Of a stretch of 35,669 nt of DNA, positions 17,346 to 24,072 are shown piece after piece; within the stretch, counting starts at the first letter, position 1; each line of letters begins with the position of its first letter. The notes beneath the pieces were generated by a model. That model was given only the letters and a program-made list of their open reading frames with translations, made no database searches and was not told where the DNA came from. Position numbers and translations under genes: made by a program. Origin of the DNA: Pyrinomonadaceae bacterium (lineage in GTDB: Bacteria > Acidobacteriota > Blastocatellia > Pyrinomonadales > Pyrinomonadaceae); NCBI GenBank assembly GCA_013003215.1, contig JABDKD010000199.1, positions 1-35,669 of the forward strand, read 5' to 3'.

Positions 17346-18467
17346 ATGAAGAAACTAATATTTGCGGCGCTTTTTGTTTCGTGTTTTGTCGCAATTGCTG
17401 AGACCTCGTTTGCTCAGAGTTGCGACAAGGTACGTATGAGCCCAATTCGTTGCGGTTATTACGAGGAAGGCTATCAGGACGGAGCGAATGACGCTAAACG
17501 TAACCAGTCTAATGATTACAAGCGTTATCGGTCCAAATTCGAGAAACAATACGAGACATATTACCAAAGTGGATACGACGACGGTTTTGCAAGCGTGCGT
17601 CCCTTTACGCGTTGGAGCGATGTCCAGAAAAACACCTATGATCAGGGATTTGATGATGGACGGGATGACAAGAACCGGAACATAAGCAGGCTCCCGGCTC
17701 GCTATGAAGGTCAATATGACCGGAACTACGTGGACTATTACAGCAAGGGTTACTACGACGGGTACGACGGTCGTGAGAAGCGTTACGATACTCCGATGGG
17801 TGGCAATAACCGCTTCCCGACGCGAAGGACTGACCTCCCCACACGCAATCGCGGCACTTCTTCGGGCGTAGTCAATTGGTACGGCAGGGTCGATAACCGG
17901 GTAAACGTGGTAATCAAAGGCGGGAAGGTCACAACACAGGCAGTTGCGGGTCCCGTTACGAATACGAGAGCAACCGTACAGGGCGCACTGCCGAGACGTG
18001 CGGCCACGATGACCGTCCAGAAACTCGACGGCCGGGGTACGGTTTTCGTGATCCAGCAGCCTGCAAGAAGTAACGACTTTACCGGAATCGTCCAGATCTA
18101 TGATCCGAGACGGGGCCGCGACAACTACCAGCTTAGAATCGCCTGGACTTCCAGAAACACCGTCGAAGCATATTCGTCAGGTAAGGTGAGCTGGCGCGGT
18201 CGGGTTGATTCGCGGACGATCATTCGAATCACCGGTGAGGATGTTGAATCAATCGACGAATGGAAGACGGGCCTTACGAACGTCAGTTTTGAGGTCGCCG
18301 GTTACCTGGCTGCACGTCCGGGAACCGTACGTGTGAACAAACGTGAAGGACGCGGAGACGTTTCGATCCTCGAACAACCCAGCGCGAGAAACGACTACAC
18401 GGCAGTAATTCTTGTGTTCGATGAAGACGGAGGAGCGGACGACTACGAAGTAGATATCGAATGGTAG
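17346..18467 (+). CDS. Secreted protein with GYxDG repeats and two tandem beta domains
   Basis: A 373-residue exported protein of unrecognised family. The start at 17346 gives a clean signal peptide (MKKLIFAALFVSCFVAIAET, cleavage near SFAQS). Residues about 25-150 hold four tyrosine/glycine/aspartate-rich repeats with the core Y-x2-G-[YF]-x-D-G: EEGYQDGANDA, QSGYDDGFASV, DQGFDDGRDD and SKGYYDGYDG. A basic linker leads to two tandem homologous domains at about 172-270 and 277-373. Each opens with SSGxVxWxGRVDxR and ends with a DxYxLxIxW-like strand (YQLRIAW, YEVDIEW). The acidic repeats could bind calcium; this is inference. No Shine-Dalgarno is visible, and the preceding terminator suggests expression by read-through or from a promoter inside the M48 gene. 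Confidence 0.8.
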   Translation: MKKLIFAALFVSCFVAIAETSFAQSCDKVRMSPIRCGYYEEGYQDGANDAKRNQSNDYKRYRSKFEKQYETYYQSGYDDGFASVRPFTRWSDVQKNTYDQGFDDGRDDKNRNISRLPARYEGQYDRNYVDYYSKGYYDGYDGREKRYDTPMGGNNRFPTRRTDLPTRNRGTSSGVVNWYGRVDNRVNVVIKGGKVTTQAVAGPVTNTRATVQGALPRRAATMTVQKLDGRGTVFVIQQPARSNDFTGIVQIYDPRRGRDNYQLRIAWTSRNTVEAYSSGKVSWRGRVDSRTIIRITGEDVESIDEWKTGLTNVSFEVAGYLAARPGTVRVNKREGRGDVSILEQPSARNDYTAVILVFDEDGGADDYEVDIEW

Positions 18468-18490
18468 CTGCTCAAAGTCATTAAGATAGC

Positions 18491-18528
18491 AATAGCGGGT
18501 CGCAAACGCGGGCCGCTATTTTTTTTGA
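18491..18528 (+). terminator. Rho-independent terminator
   Basis: AATAGCGG (18491-18498) pairs with CCGCTATT (18513-18520) around a partly paired loop and is followed by a run of eight or more T. It ends the transcript of the GYxDG repeat protein. Confidence 0.9.
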
Positions 18529-18558
18529 CTATTGGTTTCATGCGAATGCAAATCGGTA

Positions 18559-18607
18559 CCGTCGGCGTAAGCCGATGGCGATCATTCCCGCCTGCGTAAG
18601 CGGGCGG
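18559..18607. repeat. REP-like twin hairpin with GTAA loops
   Basis: Two adjacent 8-bp hairpins: CCGTCGGC-GTAA-GCCGATGG (18559-18578, one G-T pair) and CCGCCTGC-GTAA-GCGGGCGG (18588-18607, one G-T pair), separated by 9 nt. Both loops are the GNRA-type tetraloop GTAA. A homologous pair lies at 20527-20576. Confidence 0.75.
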
Positions 18608-18647
18608 CTGAATTCGGAATCCGTCGTCTGAGATCCCATTTCCCGTC

Positions 18648-18711
18648 GCCCCTGCCGGGGCTAAAACGATATTCATCAACATACCCCGGGTTACGCTTCG
18701 CTCACCCGGGG
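18648..18711. repeat. Intergenic hairpins (GC-rich dispersed repeat)
   Basis: GCCCC-TGCC-GGGGC (18648-18661) and CCCCGGGT with ACCCGGGG around a 12-nt loop (18684-18711) form two strong hairpins 22 bp apart. Neither has a T-tract. From general experience such CCCCGGGT hairpins are dispersed in several environmental bacterial genomes. No gene is visible in 18530-18809. Confidence 0.6.
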
Positions 18712-18760
18712 CTAAGCTATTACCGCACCTGCGGTGCTCTTAAGGAATTCCGGATTTTCT

Positions 18761-18808
18761 AACTTTGAACTTTGAACTCTGAACGATGCTCGCTGTTCTC
18801 TGAACTGT
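18761..18808. repeat. 7-nt degenerate tandem repeat
   Basis: AACTTTG AACTTTG AACTCTG AAC is followed, after a short spacer, by CTCTGAAC. These heptamers lie directly 3' of the stop codon of the minus-strand radical SAM gene (18810) and match the TTCAGAG/TTCAAAG units found elsewhere in the window. Confidence 0.6.
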
Positions 18809-18809
18809 G

Positions 18810-20294
18810 TCAGTCAATATTCGCCGCTGTTACTTTTCGAAAATGGTAGCCCATCGCCGCAAGAGTCATCCCATGGCCAAACTCACGGGGATAAAACATG
18901 ACCAACTTGATCAGATAGTTCCAGAAACGGATGCGGCCTTTGTCTTTTACACCCAATGTCAAAAGCAGTTTTGTGAGTGACTTCAAATCCTGTATCACAT
19001 CTATTTTGCGAGTGAGGATCTTATCCTTTTTGAAATGTGAAATGCAGTCCAGCGCCCTTTGATAGTATTCACGCGGGCTGTAGATATTTTGCAGAACCGC
19101 CTTATAACCCTCGACGAGCCGTTCCTTATCCATCTTGGGAACGAAATTCAGGGAGCAGTCAGTGTTGTTCCCTGTGGATTCCTTCAGCAGTCGACCCTCG
19201 CTTTCGAGTCGGCGCCAAAGCTGGGTGTCCGGGAGCGCCGTCAGCAGCCCGACCATTGCCAGTGGAATCCCGCTTTTGCGAATAAAATTGATCTGCCGTT
19301 CGAAGATGTCTTCAGGGTCATTGTCGAATCCAACGATAAAACCGGCCATCACTTCCATGCCGTAACTCTGGATCTTTTTGACGGACTCTAGAAGTCCCCG
19401 TCTTGTGTTTTGAGATTTCTGTGCCTCTTTAAGACTCTCTTCCGCAGGGGTCTCGATTCCCAGAAAGACCCTTCGGAATCTTGCCTCTTCCATCTTCTCG
19501 AGCAGTGCATCGTCTTCCGCCAAGTTCACACTTGCCTCGGTAAAGAATGAAAATGGTGATCCGTTCCTTTCGGACCAACTGATCAACTCAGGCAAAAGTC
19601 CGCGGACATTCTTTTTGTTTCCGATGAAGTTGTCATCGACAATAAAGACCATTCCGCGCCAACCAGTTGCCTTGAGCGCGTCCAGTTCGGCCAGCATCTG
19701 ATGGTTCGACTTGGTCCTCGGCTTGCGGCCGTAGATCTCGATGATGTCACAAAACTCACATTGAAATGGACACCCTCTCGAATACTGAACACTCATCGAA
19801 CTGTAGTTTTCGATATCGATCAATCCAAAGTCGGGAACGGGAGTTTCTTGGAGCGACGGACGCTCGTCCGCTTTGTAGATTCGTTCAGGAACGCCGAGCT
19901 CAAGGTCGTGTATGAATTCCGGAAGAGTGGTTTCAGCCTCGCCCACGAAAATGTGATCCGCTTCTGACAACTCGGGAGACCCTGTCGAGACAAAAGGACC
20001 GCCAACCGCGACCTTTTTGCCTTTTGCATTGCACCGAGCGACGACTTCTTCCAGCGAGTCCTTTTGAACGATCATCGCACTGAGAAACACCATATCGGCC
20101 CATTCAATATCTTCATCGGAGAGCGACTCGACATTCATGTCCACCAAACGCTTTTCCCAACTATCAGGAAGCATCGAGGCAACAGTCATCAGGCCAAGCG
20201 GAGGAAACGCCGAACTTTTGCCCGCAAATGTGAGTGCATGGCGAAAACTCCAATAGGTATCGGGAAAAACCGGGTACACAAGCAGTATCTTCAT
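18810..20294 (-). CDS. B12-binding-domain radical SAM protein (HpnP-like, DUF4070)
   Basis: A 494-residue enzyme. Residues 1-135 form a cobalamin-binding-type Rossmann domain ([34 protein letters not shown]). The radical SAM core carries CPFQCEFC with cysteines 175, 179 and 182 for the 4Fe-4S cluster. [22 protein letters not shown] and [13 protein letters not shown] follow. The C-terminal region (about 370-494) is the DUF4070 type. Architecture and motifs are those of the hopanoid C-2 methylase HpnP and close relatives, most of which are uncharacterised methyltransferases. It stands alone: no squalene-hopene cyclase or other hopanoid gene is in view, so the substrate is open. Confidence 0.85.
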   Translation of the reverse strand: MKILLVYPVFPDTYWSFRHALTFAGKSSAFPPLGLMTVASMLPDSWEKRLVDMNVESLSDEDIEWADMVFLSAMIVQKDSLEEVVARCNAKGKKVAVGGPFVSTGSPELSEADHIFVGEAETTLPEFIHDLELGVPERIYKADERPSLQETPVPDFGLIDIENYSSMSVQYSRGCPFQCEFCDIIEIYGRKPRTKSNHQMLAELDALKATGWRGMVFIVDDNFIGNKKNVRGLLPELISWSERNGSPFSFFTEASVNLAEDDALLEKMEEARFRRVFLGIETPAEESLKEAQKSQNTRRGLLESVKKIQSYGMEVMAGFIVGFDNDPEDIFERQINFIRKSGIPLAMVGLLTALPDTQLWRRLESEGRLLKESTGNNTDCSLNFVPKMDKERLVEGYKAVLQNIYSPREYYQRALDCISHFKKDKILTRKIDVIQDLKSLTKLLLTLGVKDKGRIRFWNYLIKLVMFYPREFGHGMTLAAMGYHFRKVTAANID

Positions 20295-20454
20295 CGTTCA
20301 GCCTCCCTGAAATTGTTCGGCGAAAAAGCCGCCAAGCCTACACTCGAGGTTTCGCCCCGCAGTTGACGCCGCATATTCCTTTTATATAACTGTAGCAGTA
20401 TTTTAGGAATGCAATTGTAATAGTTCTGCAATAGATGGGCATTTAGCGGATGGC

Positions 20455-20520
20455 GAGATGGAGGGATAGCGGGATGACGGGATGCCGGAATGGCGGGATG
20501 GCGAGTTGACGGGAGTGCAA
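20455..20520. repeat. 8-nt degenerate tandem repeat
   Basis: About eight copies of a GRCGGGAT-like octamer in tandem, for example AGCGGGAT, GACGGGAT and GGCGGGAT, directly precede the twin-hairpin repeat at 20527. Period and degeneracy resemble the octamer tract at 8514-8605. Confidence 0.7.
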
Positions 20521-20526
20521 TCAGAA

Positions 20527-20576
20527 CCGTCGCCGGTAGGCGATGGCAATCAGAACCGCCCGCGGTAGCGGGATGG
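20527..20576. repeat. REP-like twin hairpin with GGTA loops
   Basis: CCGTCGCC-GGTA-GGCGATGG (20527-20546) and CCGCCCGC-GGTA-GCGGGATGG (20556-20576) repeat the twin-hairpin layout of 18559-18607. Both have 8-bp stems and a 9-nt spacer. Stem bases differ in compensatory fashion (GGC/GCC against GCC/GGC). Confidence 0.75.
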
Positions 20577-20661
20577 CGGGATGGCGCTAGTTCTGGTTTT
20601 CTTGCCGGAGCGCGGACGGCCCGTCCGCATGAGCGACGCATGTCGCGAAGTTATTCATTCA

Positions 20662-20681
20662 CTCGTCGCTGACGCGACGAG
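20662..20681. repeat. GTCGC-TGAC-GCGAC hairpin
   Basis: CTCGTCGC-TGAC-GCGACGAG is a perfect 8-bp hairpin with loop TGAC. Related hairpins occur at 20951-20968 and 20979-20996. The stretch 20690-20880 between them shows no gene or structure I can support. Confidence 0.65.
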
Positions 20682-20900
20682 AAACGTGGTGGTGTTTCGT
20701 GACCGTTGCCTGAAGGCCACGTCTAGCAGACCTCCAAAGGATGTCTCAAAAGTTGGGTAAAAGCAGTTGCTTTGCGTCTTTTCGGAGTCCACCTCTACCC
20801 TGTGGTTGAAATGGAATGAACAAGATCTTACGAACCTGACCCTTATGTTTCCTAGAAAGACAAACATGCTTTGAACTAGAAAAAGTCACGGAGTGACGAA

Positions 20901-21046
20901 CTGATCGTAGCCGTGGACTTGAGTCCGCGGGATTCGGGGAATTAGACGTTTTGTCGCGTCAGCGACAATTGAATTCATGCGTCGCTAACGCGACGCCAAC
21001 TCTTCTTGCGTCTCTTCCCGTGGTTTAAGACCACGGCTACGATCAG
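20901..21046. mobile_element. MITE-like 146-bp inverted-repeat element
   Basis: CTGATCGTAGCCGTGG at 20901-20916 recurs as a perfect 16-bp inverted copy at 21031-21046. Each end folds on itself: CCGTGGAC-TTGA-GTCCGCGG on the left, CCGTGGT-TTAAG-ACCACGG on the right. The interior carries two GTCGC/GCGAC hairpins, TTGTCGC-GTCA-GCGACAA (20951-20968) and GCGTCGC-TAAC-GCGACGC (20979-20996). There is no coding capacity. It resembles a small non-autonomous palindromic element; no target duplication was found. Confidence 0.5.
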
Positions 21047-21152
21047 AACGCCGCATACGCGGCTTGAAGCATCCGAATCTACACGCTGTCCAATGCAAGA
21101 CACCCACCAATATTTCGTCATTCTTCCATTGAGACGGCCTCGTTAAGGATTC

Positions 21153-21248
21153 CGACTCCGTCAACTTCGTCAACTTCGTGAACTTCGTGAACTCACCTAA
21201 CTCATTGAACTCTGCCAACTCAGTCAACTCAGTCAACTCAGTCAACTA
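21153..21248. repeat. 9-nt tandem repeat abutting the tolC stop codon
   Basis: About ten copies of a nonamer graded from GTCAACTTC to GTCAACTCA, the last three identical. On the minus strand the tract begins immediately after the TAG stop of the tolC-like gene (21246). It matches the repeats at 1-37 and 6940-6985. The gap 21047-21152 shows nothing else. Confidence 0.85.
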
Positions 21249-23030
21249 TTTAACGAGCTTCGTCTCGACGTCATTCGCCTTAAGTGAGTTCCCTGTCGCT
21301 CGCTGCAATTCGGCGATCGACTTATTTAGTTCGGTTCTTGCCTGTAGTTCTGCGCTTCTTGCTCTCATTAAAGCTGTCTGCCGTTCCAGCACTTTATAGA
21401 TATCAGTTAATCCGGCGTCTAATTTTCGCTTTTCGGATTCGTATTGCTTCTCGCTATTCTCGCGGGAGATCGCCGCCGCTCGAAGTCTCGCTTCGGAAGT
21501 TCGCAGCGTCTGGAGCGCATTACGTACATCGATCTGCACTAACTGTTCGAGCTGCTGTCTCTGAACCCGGATCTTTTCACCCTCGACATAGGCCTTTCCA
21601 AGCAATGCTCTTTGCGCCTTGCCGTTCGGTGCGATAGTAAAAGTTACTCCGGCACTGAAGGTCGGATACCTGTTAGCAAAAATGTCCGTCACGGAGCTGA
21701 GGTAATTTCCGGTTATCGATGTTGGAACCGTTTGAGGGGGCGGAATGGGAAGTATGTCGATCGGGGGCATGTTCGGATCAAGCGCATTTACACGGGTAAT
21801 AACCTCGTTCACCTTTGTCGTGGTAGAGGAATTCGAAAAGAATGTTCCGACGCTCGAGTTTGCAGTTCCGGAGATCCCGTTCGATTTGTAACTCGCAAAC
21901 ACGTCGATGATCGGGTCCAGGGCGTCTTTGTAGAATTGTTGATCGTATTCGTTGATCTGTTTCGAAACCTCGAGAATGTCGAATTCGATTCGGTTATCCA
22001 ACGCAAGCGCGAGGGCTTCAGGCAGTGTGGTGTTCGGCACAGTCAGGTCGACCTGATCGGTGGGAACCAATGACTTCATCCACAACTCATCATCTTTATT
22101 TGATGAGATCAGCCCCTTCAAGTAGTTTTCCGCCCGATTAACCTGTTCGAGGGCCGCATAAACCTGCAGCTCAAGATTCGCAACCTGTGTTTCGGCAGCA
22201 AGAATATCAACAGGAGCCAAGACACCTTCTTTGACGAGCCGTTTGTTGTGCTCAAGTTGCTGCTTCGCATCACCAACACCATCCCGCTGGACCTTCAGAT
22301 TCCGCAGCGCAAACGTCAGATCCCAATATGCTTTTTGAACACTGGCGGTAATCTCAATCGCCTTTTGTCTGAATTGCTTGTCGGTCAGCCTCAGATTCTG
22401 GCGCGCGATTTCGATTCGCCTTCGGTTATCATCACTCTTTCGACCTCGCCACAACGGCTGGCTTACACGGAATTCCAACGATGAATCGTACTGGGGACTC
22501 AAGATCGAGACCGGGTTGTCAGTGGATAGTCGCCGGTTTTTGAATGTCACTGAGAAAGATGTGCCGAAACGCTTGTCAATACCTGAATACGAAAGTTCTC
22601 CCACCAAAGACTTGTTCGTTGTCGATGGATTCGTATTGAAAATGCTTACGTTAGGGGCCGTCTCACGTTCAAAATACGTCTGACCTGAAATCACAGGCGT
22701 AAACGGCAAGTCAGCAGCAGTTAAATCAAATTCGGCAATTTTCACATCCTTTCTGGAAACCTCAATGTCACCATTATTCTCCAGCGCACGAACGATCACT
22801 TCTTTTGCAGAGATCGGAACCTGCATTCTCATATCCACCCCAACCCTGCCGATGTTTGGCAAAGCGGTGGATTTCGATTCGAATCCGCTGGCAATATCCG
22901 GAACCGATTTTACGGTATCCGGTTTTGCGTCCTGTACATCGTTTACGACGGGCGGCGTCTTTGCCGGATCCTGTGCGACTGCACTTATCGCAAACAATAC
23001 GATCAACATTAATATTGCTTGATACTTCAT
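21246..23030 (-). CDS. TolC-family outer membrane efflux protein
   Basis: A 594-residue outer-membrane factor. The start at 23030 gives a signal peptide MKYQAILMLIVLFAISAVAQ. Two outer-membrane-efflux repeats follow, each with long helices rich in Ala/Gln/Glu: about 180-330 (IARQNLRLTDKQF, KAYWDLTFALRNLKVQRDG, VDILAAETQVANLELQVYAA in parts) and 430-585 (RALLGKAYVEGEKIRVQRQQ and ARSAELQARTELNKSIAELQRATG in parts). Such proteins form trimeric tunnels across the outer membrane and periplasm. It is longer than E. coli TolC (about 490 residues), owing to an N-terminal extension and an insert near 395-440. As last gene of the tetR-MFP-RND operon it supplies the outer-membrane channel of that pump. 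Confidence 0.9.
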   Translation of the reverse strand: MKYQAILMLIVLFAISAVAQDPAKTPPVVNDVQDAKPDTVKSVPDIASGFESKSTALPNIGRVGVDMRMQVPISAKEVIVRALENNGDIEVSRKDVKIAEFDLTAADLPFTPVISGQTYFERETAPNVSIFNTNPSTTNKSLVGELSYSGIDKRFGTSFSVTFKNRRLSTDNPVSILSPQYDSSLEFRVSQPLWRGRKSDDNRRRIEIARQNLRLTDKQFRQKAIEITASVQKAYWDLTFALRNLKVQRDGVGDAKQQLEHNKRLVKEGVLAPVDILAAETQVANLELQVYAALEQVNRAENYLKGLISSNKDDELWMKSLVPTDQVDLTVPNTTLPEALALALDNRIEFDILEVSKQINEYDQQFYKDALDPIIDVFASYKSNGISGTANSSVGTFFSNSSTTTKVNEVITRVNALDPNMPPIDILPIPPPQTVPTSITGNYLSSVTDIFANRYPTFSAGVTFTIAPNGKAQRALLGKAYVEGEKIRVQRQQLEQLVQIDVRNALQTLRTSEARLRAAAISRENSEKQYESEKRKLDAGLTDIYKVLERQTALMRARSAELQARTELNKSIAELQRATGNSLKANDVETKLVK

Positions 23031-23068
23031 AACTAAATACCGGATTCCCACCGGCGATCCAAAGGTGA

Positions 23069-23491
23069 TCAGGAAATGAATTGGGTATAAATAAATCCCC
23101 CCAGGATCAAAACAAAACCGCCAATTTCCGCTGTAATCAGGCTGTACATAAACCAGGTCGTCTTAAAATTCCTTTTTTCGAACATGTTCTCCGTTCGTTC
23201 GAACATGCCCTCGGTCACATAGGCAATGATCGTTATTAGGAAATAGATAAGCGGTATCAGTACGATTACCACCTGCCAGCCACCGGAAAATGGCGAGTAC
23301 TCAATGAGTTTCGCTATCACGAGACTCGCAAAGCTGTAAAAAAACGACGTCCGGTGCGCGATATCTACATAAACCGGCGCCCTGTGGTCGTCCGAACCCA
23401 TGATCTTTGCGTACTTCCAAACGCCTGTGACCATTCCGTTTAGCAGAAAGATCCCGGCAAACAGCAAAGATACTTTTATCGACAATTCCAT
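23069..23491 (-). CDS. Four-helix integral membrane protein of unknown function
   Basis: A 140-residue hydrophobic protein with about four membrane helices (5-25, 47-65, 72-95 and 113-135). The loop between the first two contains KYAKIMGSDDHRAPVYVDIAHRTSFFY, quoted in parts as SDDHRAP and DIAHRTS, which is rich in His and Asp. I do not recognise the family. It starts 2 nt before the stop of the flavodoxin-fold gene and sits between it and tolC in the efflux operon. A role in redox or in pump assembly is only suggested by position. Confidence 0.68.
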   Translation of the reverse strand: MELSIKVSLLFAGIFLLNGMVTGVWKYAKIMGSDDHRAPVYVDIAHRTSFFYSFASLVIAKLIEYSPFSGGWQVVIVLIPLIYFLITIIAYVTEGMFERTENMFEKRNFKTTWFMYSLITAEIGGFVLILGGFIYTQFIS

Positions 23492-23493
23492 GC

Positions 23494-24072
23494 TCAGACC
23501 CCGCGCCTTCCGAGTTCGGCAGCTTTCTCGAGCCAGCCTTTTCGTTTGGCTTCGTCAGATGATTTCACACGATCAAATGTCGTTATCGAAACCGGTTTGA
23601 TACCGCAAAACTGAAGGGTCGCACGCTTCATCGCATTGTGTCCCGCGCCCCGGTATGCCAACCAGAAATAGATCTTCGGAGCATCCATCGTCGATATGAT
23701 TCGCGCGGAACGCCCCTCAAGAAGCTTGTCCCACCAGGGGCCTTCATCGTGGTACTTAAACGCGAATCCTGGGAGAAAAACCCGATCAATGAATCCTTTC
23801 AAGAGTGCCGGCATGGTCGCCCACCAAGTCGGGTATACAAACACCAGGTGATCTGACCACTTGATAAGATCCTGCGCCCGCCGCAGGTCCGGCTCAAGTT
23901 CCTGTATTTCCTTGTAACCAAGATGAAGTACCGGATCGAAGTCGAGATCCGCAACATCCAAACGCTGTACATCAAATGTTGATTCCCTGGCGGCATTCTC
24001 GTACGCATCGGCCAGCCCTCCGCACAGGCTTGTTACATCCGGATGACCCTGAATAATCAGAAGATTCTTCAT
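23494..24072 (-). CDS. NAD(P)H oxidoreductase, flavodoxin-fold (NQO/KefF family)
   Basis: A 192-residue flavoprotein of the NQO1/MdaB/KefF-type flavodoxin-like family. The FMN/FAD phosphate loop is QGHPDVTSLCGGLADAY (about 8-24). VFVYPTWWATMPALLKGFIDRVF, in parts YPTWWATMPALLKGF (about 79-93), is the hallmark segment, and FAFKYHDEGPWW follows. These enzymes reduce quinones by two electrons using NAD(P)H. Its ATG overlaps the RND stop by four bases (ATGA), showing translational coupling to the efflux pump; the pump may export quinone-like compounds that this enzyme also handles. That functional link is inferred. Confidence 0.86.
   Translation of the reverse strand: MKNLLIIQGHPDVTSLCGGLADAYENAARESTFDVQRLDVADLDFDPVLHLGYKEIQELEPDLRRAQDLIKWSDHLVFVYPTWWATMPALLKGFIDRVFLPGFAFKYHDEGPWWDKLLEGRSARIISTMDAPKIYFWLAYRGAGHNAMKRATLQFCGIKPVSITTFDRVKSSDEAKRKGWLEKAAELGRRGV

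Noticed and set aside
20291-20641. Arg/His/Pro-rich minus-strand reading frame
   Set aside because: It translates the octamer array and twin hairpins (RHPAIPASRHPAIP-like), not a gene.
20985-21245. Minus-strand reading frame with (TEL)n repeats
   Set aside because: Threonine-glutamate-leucine repeats come from the 9-nt DNA repeat read in frame; there is no ribosome binding site or domain.
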